Source: Paraburkholderia terricola (GTDB lineage: Bacteria > Pseudomonadota > Gammaproteobacteria > Burkholderiales > Burkholderiaceae). From it: a stretch of 64,000 nt of DNA. The first letter of the stretch is position 1; every line of letters starts with the position of its first letter. This document shows positions 1-8,419 of this stretch, in pieces. Under the pieces are notes generated by a model that worked only from the letters and a program-made list of their open reading frames with translations, was not told the DNA's origin and made no database searches. Both the position numbers and the translations under genes were made by a program. Where the stretch lies: the NCBI RefSeq assembly GCF_900142195.1, contig NZ_FRAB01000015.1, forward strand, positions 1 to 64,000. The letters are read 5' to 3'.

Positions 1-441
1 GCCGGCAGTCTCGCCGGGGGCGTGCTGGGTGCGAAGGTCGGCGCGATGATCGGCGCGTTCGGCGGGCCGGTCGGTGCGGCGGTCGGCGGTCTCGCCGGCG
101 GGGCGCTGGGGACGTTCGCGGGTGAGAAGGCGCTTGGCGCGATCGCGAAACTCGCGCTTTCGTATAACGCTTCGCGCAACGACGGTCAGCCGCCTGCGGT
201 GGCCGAAGCGCTCGCGAAAGCGAAGGCGCTCGAGCGTGCACCGGGTTCCGACAAACCTGTGGCGAAGATCGACCAGCAGAACACCTTTGCGCCGGTCTTT
301 CACGTCACGTTCCAGGGCGAGCCGGGCAGCGACGCAGCGGACCGCTTCCTCACGAAGGTGTCGCCGCAGCTGCAGCGCCTGATGAAAGACGAACTGGCGA
401 AGAACAACCGCTCGGCGATGTTCGACAGCCCCCATCTGTAG
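1..441 (+). CDS. Phage tail tape-measure protein, C-terminal end (partial)
   Basis: The reading frame is open from the first base, so the gene begins before the window and only about 146 C-terminal residues are seen. The visible part starts with a Gly/Ala-rich hydrophobic stretch (repeated GxxxG-type spacing over the first 50 residues), followed by a charged tail ending in SPHL. Tape-measure proteins of P2-like and other long-tailed phages have such hydrophobic segments; they set tail length and enter the host envelope during DNA delivery. The assignment leans on position: it lies immediately before gpU, gpX and gpD, the usual P2-like order. Family identity from this fragment alone would be weak. 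Confidence 0.7.
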   Translation, partial: AGSLAGGVLGAKVGAMIGAFGGPVGAAVGGLAGGALGTFAGEKALGAIAKLALSYNASRNDGQPPAVAEALAKAKALERAPGSDKPVAKIDQQNTFAPVFHVTFQGEPGSDAADRFLTKVSPQLQRLMKDELAKNNRSAMFDSPHL

Positions 442-459
442 ATATCTGTAGGAGGCAGG

Positions 460-1341
460 ATGGATTTCACACGACAGATCACGCAGGCGGCGACACAGGC
501 GAGCATCGCGACCGAACGCGTGCGCAGCATGAGCCGCGTGTATGAACGCAACCGCGCAGCGAGCGCGAACACGGTGGCGGTGCTGCAGAAGCTCGCCACC
601 GGCAACCTGACGAGCGCGGCCGAACTGCTCTCGGGCGCGGGCAGTGCGTTGTCGGTGGCCGGCGATCTCGATCCGAAGGTCGGCACGGTGATGCGCAGCT
701 TCAGTGCCGTGCAGTCGTCGGTTAACAGCGTGCTCAGGATCGCCACCGCATCGAATCATCCGCTGGTGAAGTCGGCGGCCGACTCGGTGAACACGGCGCT
801 CGGTGACGTGCGCACGAAGTTCAACGCGTGGGCGGGCATCAGGGAAGCTCCATCGCCCGCCTCGCTTGCCACCTCGACCGGCGCCGGGGCGCTGCTGTCG
901 GGTCTGCTCGGCGGTGCGTCGGGCGCGACGCCCCACCTGATGACGCTGACGTCCGATGCCGGCGACACGTTCCACTTCAACCTGTCGACCGCGGCGTTCG
1001 ACAAGCTGCGGCGCACCACGAAGTACAGGGTCGCGTCGCAGGAGCGCCTGAACCGGCAGGAGGCGCTGCAGGCGGTCAGCCAGGGCGGCGAGACCATCAC
1101 GCTCTCCGGCGTGGTGTTCGCCGCCTCCGGACCGGGAGCCAGGCAGATCGATGCGCTAAGGGCGATCGGCGACCGCATGGTGCCCGTGCAGCTCACGACC
1201 GGCTACGGCGAGGTGCTCGGCCGCTGGTATCTGCAGGGCGTCGACGAGGAGCAGGAGGCGCTGATGTCGGACGGCGCTCCGCGCAAACAGACCTTCAGCC
1301 TGGAGTTCGGCCGCTATGGCGAAGACTATAAGAACCTCTGA
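460..1341 (+). CDS. P2-like phage tail protein gpU
   Basis: A 293-aa protein. Residues about 160-293 carry the gpU signature: a short strand-rich domain with a TLSGVVF segment, a stretch on the choice of reference value, and an FSLEFGRYGE ending. gpU is a tail-terminator or tail-completion protein acting at the head-proximal end of the contractile tail. The first 150 residues are a helical, Ala/Ser/Val-rich extension, longer than the compact gpU of P2 (about 160 aa), as often seen in Burkholderia prophages. The start ATG follows a GTAGGAGG ribosome-binding site. Its 3' end overlaps gpX by 26 bp, indicating translational coupling in a tail operon. Confidence 0.8.
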   Translation: MDFTRQITQAATQASIATERVRSMSRVYERNRAASANTVAVLQKLATGNLTSAAELLSGAGSALSVAGDLDPKVGTVMRSFSAVQSSVNSVLRIATASNHPLVKSAADSVNTALGDVRTKFNAWAGIREAPSPASLATSTGAGALLSGLLGGASGATPHLMTLTSDAGDTFHFNLSTAAFDKLRRTTKYRVASQERLNRQEALQAVSQGGETITLSGVVFAASGPGARQIDALRAIGDRMVPVQLTTGYGEVLGRWYLQGVDEEQEALMSDGAPRKQTFSLEFGRYGEDYKNL

Positions 1342-1522
1342 CGGCGACGTGCTCGACGAGCTCTGCTACGCGTTCTATGGAGCGCTCGCGGGTGTGGTCG
1401 AGGCGGTGTACGAGGCGAATCCGGGGCTCGCGGCCCGCACGCAGCCGTTTGCCGCGGGAATCCTCATCACGCTGCCCGATCGCGACGTGCAGCGCGATGA
1501 ACCGGTCCAGCTCTGGACATAG
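1316..1522 (+). CDS. Phage tail protein gpX (LysM-like baseplate/tail protein)
   Basis: A 68-aa protein with the gpX pattern: an N-terminal RTSDGDVLDELCYAFYG segment, a VYEANPGLA segment in the middle and ITLPD near the end. gpX proteins resemble a single LysM fold and are small structural tail components of P2-like phages. The start lies inside the end of gpU and gpD begins 9 bp after the stop, so all three are read from one transcript. The length is typical for the family. Confidence 0.85.
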   Translation: MAKTIRTSDGDVLDELCYAFYGALAGVVEAVYEANPGLAARTQPFAAGILITLPDRDVQRDEPVQLWT

Positions 1523-1531
1523 GGAAGACTC

Positions 1532-2584
1532 ATGCAGGCCATTTTCCAGATCGTCGCGAACGGCGACGACATCACGCGCGTGATCCAGGATCGCGTGCTG
1601 CGCATCCGGACGGTGGACAGGCCGGGGCTCGAGTCGGACGAGTGCGAGATCGAGCTCGACGATCGCGACGGCAGGATCCAGTTTCCGCCCAAAGGTGCGA
1701 CGCTCAAAATCTCGCTCGGCTGGAGCGGCAGGGGCCTGTCGTTCCTCGGTGAGTACGCGGTCGACGAAATCGCGCTCAAGGGGCCACCCGCATCGGTGGT
1801 GATCCGTGGCAAGCCCGCGAACATGCGCGCGACCGTGAAGACGCACCGGTACGGCAGCTGGGAGAACGTGAAGCTCGCGGACATTGTCGGTGACGTCGCC
1901 CGCCGCAACCGGTGGACGGCTGCATGCAGCGTCGACGCGCCGGTGCCGCGTGCCGACCAGTTCGGCGAGAGCGATCTGCACTTCATCACGCGGCTCGCGC
2001 GGCAGCATGGCGCCACGGCGACCGTGAAGGCGGGCAGGCTGATCGTCGCGGGTCGCGGCGCCGGCCGGAGCGTGAGCGGCAAGCCGCTGCCCGCGATCAC
2101 GCTCACGCCCGACATGCTGCTCGACTACGAGATCACGTTTCCCGACCGCGCGAGTTTCGTCGCGGTGCGCACGAAGGTGCATGACGCGAAGTCCGGCAGG
2201 AAGATCGATCTGACGATCCCGAACCCGGATGCGCCGCCCGGCGCCTCCGCAGTGCACACCGAGCGGCATGCATTCGCAAGCGCCGAGGCCGCGAAAGCCG
2301 CCGCGAACGCCCGCCTCCAAAAGCTGAATCACCATACCGCGAAAAGCACGATGACGATGACCGGCCGGGCGGACTTCGCGGCCGAGAAGACGGTGACGCT
2401 CAGGGGCTTCAAGAAGGAGGCGGACGGCGATTTCCTGATCGAGTCGGTAACGAACACGTATGCGGGGCGAAGCTGGGAAACACAGGTCGAGCTGAACGCC
2501 GGCAACCGGGGCAAGGCGAAGGTCGGGCACGGGAAGAAGAAGGGCAGGAAGATCAGTCTCGTGGTGCCGGCGCCGCCGCACTGA
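1532..2584 (+). CDS. Phage late control protein gpD (tail hub)
   Basis: A 350-aa protein of the phage late control D family, the structural homologue of T4 gp27 and of the N-terminal hub of VgrG. The middle shows the usual features: a LSFLGEYAVDEI segment, then ARRNRWTAACSVDAPVP and the QFGESDLHFITRLARQHG segment near residues 145-165. Despite its name it is mainly a baseplate hub component. A GGGAAGAC sequence precedes the ATG. It closes the tail operon: a strong intrinsic terminator lies 35 bp after the stop. Confidence 0.88.
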   Translation: MQAIFQIVANGDDITRVIQDRVLRIRTVDRPGLESDECEIELDDRDGRIQFPPKGATLKISLGWSGRGLSFLGEYAVDEIALKGPPASVVIRGKPANMRATVKTHRYGSWENVKLADIVGDVARRNRWTAACSVDAPVPRADQFGESDLHFITRLARQHGATATVKAGRLIVAGRGAGRSVSGKPLPAITLTPDMLLDYEITFPDRASFVAVRTKVHDAKSGRKIDLTIPNPDAPPGASAVHTERHAFASAEAAKAAANARLQKLNHHTAKSTMTMTGRADFAAEKTVTLRGFKKEADGDFLIESVTNTYAGRSWETQVELNAGNRGKAKVGHGKKKGRKISLVVPAPPH

Positions 2585-2618
2585 CCGACAGAAGATCACC
2601 ACCAGCATCACCACAGAC

Positions 2619-2658
2619 CGCCCGCGCCCGCATAGGGGACGCGAGGCGTTTTTTTTTA
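2619..2658 (+). terminator. Intrinsic terminator after gpD
   Basis: An 11-bp stem made of CGCC, CGCG and CCC pairs with GGG, CGCG and GGCG across a 6-base loop. Two single A bulges lie on the 3' arm. A run of about nine T follows at once. It separates the tail operon from the lysis genes. Confidence 0.75.
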
Positions 2659-2673
2659 TTAACGGACGGCCCG

Positions 2674-3135
2674 ATGGGTGAACAGCACAACAACGATCTG
2701 GCGGTGCAGATCGCGCGTTTCGGCGAGCAGCTGCGCAGCGTCGCGGCAAGCCTCGAGGACATCAAGACATCGGTGCAGCCGGTCGCCGCGCTCGACCGGG
2801 CGCTCGCGCAGATGTCGATCCACAACCAGAACGCGCGCAAGGACATCGAGCTGCTGTGGGCGCGTGTCGACGAGGGAAAGAAGGAACGCGATGCGCTCGA
2901 AGCGCAGATCGGCGGCGTCGACGACCGGGTCGCGGCGATGAAGAACACGGCGAGGGGCGCGATGTGGGTGCTCGGGATTGTGCTCGGCATCGTCCAGACC
3001 TTCCTCGTCGGCTCGATCGTGTGGGTGTTCACCCACATCAACGAAGGCGACATCCTCAACCGGTTGCAGCAGCAGCGCCTCGAGGTGCTGGAACAGACCA
3101 TGACAAGAGAAACCAGACAGGGAACCAAACAATGA
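2674..3135 (+). CDS. Phage membrane protein upstream of the endolysin (lysis cassette)
   Basis: A 153-aa protein: residues 1-85 are a charged, helical, probably coiled-coil region, then one hydrophobic segment (about residues 92-115), then a polar helical tail. The stop codon overlaps the ATG of the endolysin gene (ATGA), so it belongs to the lysis cassette. A single-membrane-span topology with a helical ectodomain would suit a holin accessory or an inner-membrane spanin-like protein, but no family signature separates these. The function is inferred from position only. Confidence 0.6.
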   Translation: MGEQHNNDLAVQIARFGEQLRSVAASLEDIKTSVQPVAALDRALAQMSIHNQNARKDIELLWARVDEGKKERDALEAQIGGVDDRVAAMKNTARGAMWVLGIVLGIVQTFLVGSIVWVFTHINEGDILNRLQQQRLEVLEQTMTRETRQGTKQ

Positions 3136-3683
3136 CACTTGACGAAAAAATCGATGCGCTGATCGGCCGCGAGGGCGGCTACTCGAACAATGCGCTTGAT
3201 GCCGGCGGCGAGACGATGTGGGGCGTGACGGCTGCGGTCGCCCGCGCGTTCGGCTATGCCGGCGCGATGCGCGACATGCCGCGCGCGACCGCCGCGCAGA
3301 TCTATCGCAGCCGCTACTGGCAGCAGCCGAAGTTCGATCTGGTCGACGCGGTCTCGCCGGCGCTCGCGGAGAAGCTGTTCGACATCGGCGTGAACGCCGG
3401 GCCGGCGACCGGCGTGCGCTTCCTGCAGCGCGCGCTGAATGTGCTGAATCAGAACCAGCGTGCCTTTGCCGATATCGCCACCGACGGTGGCATCGGCGCC
3501 ATGACGATCGCGGCGCTCAAGGCGTTTCTGGCCGTGCGCGGTGCGGACGGGCATCGGGTGCTGCTTGGCATGGTGACCGCGCAGCAGTCGGTCTATTACA
3601 TCGAGTGTGCCGAAAAGCGTGTCGAGAACGAGACGTTCGAATACGGCTGGCAGCTCAACCGGGCATTGGGGGTGAGCGCATGA
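3132..3683 (+). CDS. GH108-family phage endolysin (N-acetylmuramidase)
   Basis: A 183-aa protein of the glycoside hydrolase 108 / TtsA-like family. The catalytic motif EGGY with the downstream DAGGETMWGVT segment lies at residues 14-33; Glu14 is the expected catalytic acid. The C-terminal half has the putative peptidoglycan-binding part (AEKLFDIGVNAGPATGVRFLQRALN and a DGGIGAMTIAAL segment). It cleaves peptidoglycan at the end of the lytic cycle. No signal peptide is seen, so release would depend on a holin. The start overlaps the upstream stop and its own stop overlaps the next ATG, giving a tightly coupled three-gene lysis cassette. Confidence 0.88.
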   Translation: MTLDEKIDALIGREGGYSNNALDAGGETMWGVTAAVARAFGYAGAMRDMPRATAAQIYRSRYWQQPKFDLVDAVSPALAEKLFDIGVNAGPATGVRFLQRALNVLNQNQRAFADIATDGGIGAMTIAALKAFLAVRGADGHRVLLGMVTAQQSVYYIECAEKRVENETFEYGWQLNRALGVSA

Positions 3684-4297
3684 TGGATGTCCTGAAAACG
3701 GTTGCGCCGTGGCTCGTCACGGCCTTGACGGGCGGCGTACCCGGTATTGCGGCAATGGCTGCGTCGGCGATCGCCGGCAAGCTCGGTCTGGCCGATGGCT
3801 CAGTGGACGCTGTCAAGGCCGCGCTGACCGGTCAGCAGATCACGCCCGAGCAGTTACTGGCGCTGAAACAGGCCGACGACGACTTCGCGCTGAAGATGCG
3901 GCAGGCCGGCTTCACGCACGCGGAGAACATGGCCGGCATCCTGGTGCAGGCCGACCGGGTGGCGGCCGACGATCGCGCGAGCGCACGCAACTTTGCGGCG
4001 GCGGAGCATGACCATACGGCGCGCAATCTGGCCTATATGTATACGGTCGCGCTCTTTGCGGTGATTGGCCTCGAGTTCCTGCTGGCGGCCAGACAGATCC
4101 GGCTCGATGACGGCGTGATGCGCGCGCTCGATACGCTGTTCGGGATTCTGATCGCGATGGTGCTCGGCTCGAAGGAGTATTTCTTCGGGTCGTCGTCGCG
4201 TGCGGACAGGCAGGCTGCGGCGATTACGCAGTTCGCGGTGTCGCCGGATACGGTGGTCTCGCGGGCGCAACTGCCCGGCGAGGACGAAGGACGATAG
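3680..4297 (+). CDS. Holin-like phage membrane protein
   Basis: A 205-aa protein with an Ala/Gly-rich amphipathic N-terminus, a charged middle (ADDDFALKMRQAGF, then ADDRASARNF), and two hydrophobic segments near residues 117-137 and 150-167. A hydrophilic tail follows. This architecture is common to proteins encoded next to GH108 endolysins in Burkholderia prophages and is usually annotated as a holin or phage membrane protein. ATG overlaps the endolysin stop (ATGATGG). A decayed copy of its residues about 88-152 is found in the island at 18885-19071. The holin role is an inference from topology and location. Confidence 0.6.
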   Translation: MMDVLKTVAPWLVTALTGGVPGIAAMAASAIAGKLGLADGSVDAVKAALTGQQITPEQLLALKQADDDFALKMRQAGFTHAENMAGILVQADRVAADDRASARNFAAAEHDHTARNLAYMYTVALFAVIGLEFLLAARQIRLDDGVMRALDTLFGILIAMVLGSKEYFFGSSSRADRQAAAITQFAVSPDTVVSRAQLPGEDEGR

Positions 4298-4522
4298 GTC
4301 GCCTTCTCCACAGCACACCACTCATGTAGCCGTCCATCGTGGGCGGCCAAAGTCACTTTGACCGCGCATCACCGCGCGGGAGAAGACAGGGCGACGTCAG
4401 GCATGTTCGCGCATTCCCGACGCCACCTTTCCACTGAAGTAGCCAGTGAATTAGCCAGGGCCCTGACACCTACCGGTAGGCGGGCCGAATTCTAACTTAA
4501 AAAAGAAAAGGCAATTCCAGAT

Positions 4523-5314
4523 ATGGCAAATCCTATCGTTCCATGGATCGGCGGCAAGCGCCGCCTCGCGGACCACCTGATTCCGCGGTTTCCCGAACAT
4601 GACTGTTACGTCGAGGTCTTCGCGGGTGGGGCCGCGCTGTACTTCATGCGACCGCCAGCGAAGGTCGAGGTAATCAATGACATCAACGGCGAGCTGGTGA
4701 ACCTGTATCGTGTCGTGCAGCATCACCTTGAGGAGTTCGTGCGCCAGTTCAAGTGGGCACTCACCAGCCGGCAGGTGTTCAGATGGCTGCAGGACACGAT
4801 CCCGGAAACGCTCACCGATATCCAGCGGGCAGCCCGCTTCTACTACCTGCAGCAGAACTGCTTCGGCGGCAAGATCGAAGGGCAGTCGTTCGGCACGGCG
4901 ACGACCACACCACCGGGGCTGAACCTGCTGCGGCTCGAGGAGACGCTGTCGGCCGCACACCTGCGCCTGTCCAACACGTTCGTCGAACGGCTCGACTGGA
5001 AGGCGTGCATCGACAAGTACGACCGGCCGCACACGCTGTTCTATCTGGATCCGCCCTACTGGGAGACGGAAGGCTACGGCGTGCCGTTTCCGTTTTCCGA
5101 ATACGTCGAGATGGCTACCCGCCTGCGATCGCTGAAGGGCAGGGCGATCGTGAGCCTCAATGATCATCCGGACATCCGTCGGGCGTTCGACGGATTTCAC
5201 ATTGAGACGGTGGACATCAGGTACACCGTGGGCGGTGGAGGGCGCGAGGCCGCGCGGAAGGAGGTGATTATTTTCAGCTGGGATGATGCGGCACAACCGG
5301 CAGGGCTTTTCTGA
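4523..5314 (+). CDS. Phage-encoded DNA N6-adenine methyltransferase (Dam/D12 class)
   Basis: A 263-aa class D12 adenine methylase. Visible motifs are the N-terminal PWIGGKRRL (residues 7-15), motif I with VEVFAGGAALYF (AdoMet binding, near residues 30-42), VINDINGELVNLY, and the catalytic DPPYW motif near residues 174-178. These enzymes transfer a methyl group from AdoMet to adenine N6 in a short site, often GATC. No restriction enzyme partner is adjacent, so the likely role is to protect phage DNA from host restriction or to regulate phage genes. It follows the lysis cassette after a 225-bp gap and is read in the same direction. Confidence 0.88.
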   Translation: MANPIVPWIGGKRRLADHLIPRFPEHDCYVEVFAGGAALYFMRPPAKVEVINDINGELVNLYRVVQHHLEEFVRQFKWALTSRQVFRWLQDTIPETLTDIQRAARFYYLQQNCFGGKIEGQSFGTATTTPPGLNLLRLEETLSAAHLRLSNTFVERLDWKACIDKYDRPHTLFYLDPPYWETEGYGVPFPFSEYVEMATRLRSLKGRAIVSLNDHPDIRRAFDGFHIETVDIRYTVGGGGREAARKEVIIFSWDDAAQPAGLF

Positions 5315-5451
5315 TTTGCCGAACGACCGCCGGCTTCAGTGACGGGCGACCGTGCGTAAGCGAGTTCCCCGTCAGTACTTTTGCGCGGATTCGGGCAATG
5401 GCGCATACCCCGACTGCGGTTCCAACGTCGTTAGCCCTTCAGCGTGTCAAG

Positions 5452-6570
5452 TCAGTCCGAACTGGCCAGCTTCGGCGTCTTATGGAGCTCGACCCACTGC
5501 GCGGGGATCTGCTCTGGCGGTATGTCGAGGCGGCGCAGCCAGGATTCGCTGGCGAGGGTCGTACTGAGCAACGGCTCAGTGCTGCTCAACGTTCCGTCCT
5601 GCAGGGCGTCGGCCGTCGTGGCGACGATGGGGCGCAGCGCTTCATTGAGTAGGACGTAAGCGGGCGGCGGTGCCGGGGGCTTGCCTGGGCCTGCTGATAC
5701 GCCGGTTTGAGGCGCGGCACCGGCTTGAATGATCAGACCGCCGTCTCCAAACGAACGACGCCCGAACCAGTCAGGCGGGAGCGGCAGCTTTTGGGGGCCG
5801 CCAACTTTTTGCAGCAGTTCTGCATCAAGCGCGGTGAGCCAATCCACTGTTTTGATGCGATCGGTCATATCGCGCACGTCCGTCCGCATCGGATCACCGA
5901 CGTCCAGACCAGGCCCATACCGCTGTGCCAGGAAATATTCGCTCGCCTCGTTCGGTTCGCGACCCATGGGGGGAACGTTGACGGCATACCCGGCGTGCCC
6001 ATGCACGGTCGGCACAGCGTTGGAAAAATCCGAAAACAGCGTCTGAAATGTGCCAGGGCGCAACTCCAGGAAGCGTCTCGGTACCGTGAAAACGAGGGCG
6101 TCCAGGCCGCCGCCACCAACCTTTGATTGCCACGTGTCGATGCAAAAGACAGAGAATTCAAAGAAGCCCGTTGCAAGTTTGTGATCGGCGCTGGTGATCG
6201 TCACTGAAAACACCTCGTCGGCAGAGACGGTTTGGACCACTCGATCGAAACCGGGCGCTTTCTCGAACGCGACGGGTTGCTTGCCATCCTGATAGAACCA
6301 GTGCAGCGGCACAGTCCTTGATGGCGCATGACCGGCGGCCTCGTCAACCAGGCGTTGATATGTCTCGATCTCGGTCTGGTACTGCCCGAAACAGCCGGCT
6401 AGCGCCTGGCGTACCGCCGATGTATGGCCGTCGCGAAAATACAGTACGCCCCGCACGACCAGGGCTGCGCCTACAATGCCTTTCTGGTAACGCGGTTCAA
6501 GAAGTCCAAAGGGCAGGGTGTCTGATCGTCGTGGATCGTTGGCCCAGGCTGCAAGTTCTTCGTTTGTCAT
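5452..6570 (-). CDS. DUF3396 / type VI immunity family protein
   Basis: A 372-aa protein. After a short N-terminus it has the DUF3396 pattern: an LYFRDGHTSAVRQAL segment (residues about 43-57), then an LHWFYQDG segment and a long globular domain ending near residue 240. The C-terminal 90 residues include a Pro/Gly-rich linker (PGKPPAPPPA) and a polar tail. Proteins of this family are encoded directly after type VI effector genes and are annotated as cognate immunity proteins. It lies 8 bp downstream of the nuclease-like gene on the same strand, so the role as its antidote is inferred from order. No signal peptide is seen, consistent with a cytoplasmic (nuclease) target. Confidence 0.72.
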   Translation of the reverse strand: MTNEELAAWANDPRRSDTLPFGLLEPRYQKGIVGAALVVRGVLYFRDGHTSAVRQALAGCFGQYQTEIETYQRLVDEAAGHAPSRTVPLHWFYQDGKQPVAFEKAPGFDRVVQTVSADEVFSVTITSADHKLATGFFEFSVFCIDTWQSKVGGGGLDALVFTVPRRFLELRPGTFQTLFSDFSNAVPTVHGHAGYAVNVPPMGREPNEASEYFLAQRYGPGLDVGDPMRTDVRDMTDRIKTVDWLTALDAELLQKVGGPQKLPLPPDWFGRRSFGDGGLIIQAGAAPQTGVSAGPGKPPAPPPAYVLLNEALRPIVATTADALQDGTLSSTEPLLSTTLASESWLRRLDIPPEQIPAQWVELHKTPKLASSD

Positions 6571-6578
6571 CGTGTTGA

Positions 6579-7325
6579 TCAGGGGAATGCTGGGATGGGC
6601 GGCAACGGTGGCAGGGCAGGGGGTAGCGAGCTACCCGATCCACCGGGCAGGTCCAATCCAAAAATGTCCTTTGCTGACTGTGACTGTGTTGACTGCGCGG
6701 GCTGCTCGTCCGACTCATCGTCGCCGCACTCGCAATCTGCCGGAGTCATTGTCACAAACTTCTTCGAGCTGCCAGCGATCCGAATGTAATCGGTCCGCTG
6801 TCCTCTGTTCATGTCGTCGGGCGGGAACTTCATTTCTACAACGGTCCGAATGTTGGATTGCTCGGGAGGTAGCGATGGGTCGTTGACGATCACTACATCG
6901 GGACGTCGAATATTGCCTTGCCCTTTCACCTCCTGATAGGCGTCGTTTCCACCCGGCCAGTATTTTCCGATCCATGCCGGAATGAACGAGTGCGACTCGA
7001 GGGGGCTCGTCGAACTCATGATCGGTATCGGTGGTGACGGCGGCACGGGGCGCATATCGTAAGAGACCTCCGGCCGGTATTCCGTAGGGGTACCGGTCAT
7101 GGCAGTGGACACGGCGTTGGCCGCGTTCAGCCGCTGCGCGACGCAAGATTGCTTGCGTATTTTGCCATCGGCGGTGGCAACCCCGATGCGGTTGCACTTG
7201 CACATCGCGTCGCACAAGACTTTCTTGTCTTTGGGCGACAGACGTCCGTTCAATCCCACCTGGGTGGTTTGCCCGTCGCCTGCAGCCATCCCGCCGTTTG
7301 CGGAGCTGGGCGTGTAGCCGCTCAT
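6579..7325 (-). CDS. VRR-NUC-like type VI secretion nuclease effector
   Basis: A 248-aa protein. Residues 30-63 contain a Cys-rich segment (CDAMCKC and a further Cys at 61) typical of Burkholderia toxins joined to PAAR. Residues 138-182 form a PD-(D/E)xK core: RPD (141-143), VVEMK with E164 and K166, then a Q176/Y180 pair as in VRR-NUC enzymes. The C-terminus is an acidic, Ser/Gln-rich then Pro-rich tail. The predicted activity is DNA cleavage in a rival cell. The start overlaps the PAAR stop (ATGA), so the PAAR spike would be made with its cargo, and DUF3396 immunity follows 8 bp later. Confidence 0.7.
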   Translation of the reverse strand: MSGYTPSSANGGMAAGDGQTTQVGLNGRLSPKDKKVLCDAMCKCNRIGVATADGKIRKQSCVAQRLNAANAVSTAMTGTPTEYRPEVSYDMRPVPPSPPIPIMSSTSPLESHSFIPAWIGKYWPGGNDAYQEVKGQGNIRRPDVVIVNDPSLPPEQSNIRTVVEMKFPPDDMNRGQRTDYIRIAGSSKKFVTMTPADCECGDDESDEQPAQSTQSQSAKDIFGLDLPGGSGSSLPPALPPLPPIPAFP

Positions 7326-7858
7326 GCCTCGCCCTCGCTCCCGGGATGGCTGAACGTGAGCGACGATGCCTCGTGGCCGTCGAGCCAGTCGGTGAAACCA
7401 TTGCTATCGGTCGTGCCCTGCACCGTCCGGCCATCCGCTGCGGTCATAGTGTATGGATGTCCGCTCACCGGTTGACGAGTGTTGTCGTCCAGTACCTGAA
7501 AGCGTCCACGGTAAGAGGCTTTCGACGTGGCATCGTTCGGTTGGTACGCCTCGCTCTTGACGCCGCCGGCAGACCCACCGGGGCCGCTCGTGGGGGATGC
7601 CGTGGCCGTCGATTGCGTGGCAATAAGCGAGGCACCGCATGCGGTTTTGTCGCCCTCGAACGCGACCGGGCGCCCGTCGAACGTCATTCCCATGCGTTTG
7701 ACATCAACGATCGGGTAGACGCCACCACACTTGGGGCACGAGACCATGTCACCCAGAAGAGCAAGAGGGCGACCGTCCACCAAGTTCGTCGCGGTACACG
7801 CGAGCACGCGTCCCCCGTGCGAGGTAGAGTCGCCTTCCCGTATGATTGCAAAACCCAT
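7322..7858 (-). CDS. PAAR-domain protein (type VI spike tip) with Ig-like extension
   Basis: A 178-aa protein. Residues 1-88 are a PAAR domain: GFAIIREGDSTSHGG, a DMVSCPKCG loop and the closing VAFEGDKTACGASLI. PAAR proteins form the sharp metal-binding tip on VgrG in type VI secretion. A Ser/Thr/Gly linker (residues about 89-110) joins a small beta-rich domain with a RFQVLDDNTRQPVSGHPYT pattern, like carboxypeptidase-regulatory or Ig-like adaptor domains. It is the first gene of a three-gene operon with the nuclease and immunity genes. No type VI structural genes lie in the window, so it must use an apparatus encoded elsewhere. Confidence 0.85.
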   Translation of the reverse strand: MGFAIIREGDSTSHGGRVLACTATNLVDGRPLALLGDMVSCPKCGGVYPIVDVKRMGMTFDGRPVAFEGDKTACGASLIATQSTATASPTSGPGGSAGGVKSEAYQPNDATSKASYRGRFQVLDDNTRQPVSGHPYTMTAADGRTVQGTTDSNGFTDWLDGHEASSLTFSHPGSEGEA

Positions 7859-8419
7859 ACCGCATAACCTCTCGAAGTTTTGGCTGATGAATGTAGCATG
7901 AGTCGAATAACAGCCTGAATCGCTCCGTCCGGTTTGGGATATTTCTGGTTATTCTGAGTTTGCTCGGAGTCCGGGGAGCGTGATCAATATGGGTGATGCG
8001 GTGCTTCATTAGTCGGCCCGATCTTCAGCTTCCGGCCCTGAAGCGACGCTCGTTCGGCGGAGACGTTTGACGGGATCCCGACGCGTTTCGGTCATTCGAT
8101 CCAAGTGATGTCTGCTATAACGTCGCCAGCAAACGGTCGACCCTTTAGCCACGCATGACGCTGAGAAAGGGAAAGAAGACACGGGGCCTGCCGTCGCGTG
8201 TGACAAGCGACGTGGAAAAAGTGCGTTCGCGAGCATTAAATAAATAGCGACGAAATCCTATCAAATAATGGTTAAACAATATAATCTCACGATATCGATT
8301 GGGCGCTGGCCGGCCACCCCGAGCTTACGTCGATTGTCAAAAATGCGTCATGCGAGTTTGCGGTGGCGAATGTCAATTGGCGCTCATTTTGAACGTAACG
8401 ATTATTGATTGAATCTGCC
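7859..8419. other. Intergenic region between the PAAR operon and the DUF4297-HerA pair
   Basis: About 560 bp between divergent units. The half next to the nuclease gene is visibly A+T-richer, for example near 8235-8290. It should hold the promoters of both flanking operons. The short minus-strand frames in it show no recognisable protein signature. Confidence 0.5.

Noticed and set aside
5352..5659. Overlapping short plus-strand frames after the methylase gene
   Set aside because: They overlap the end of the DUF3396 immunity gene on the other strand and show no protein pattern.
8009..8236. A 75-codon minus-strand frame before the DUF4297 gene
   Set aside because: No family pattern and no convincing ribosome-binding site; more likely part of the promoter region.
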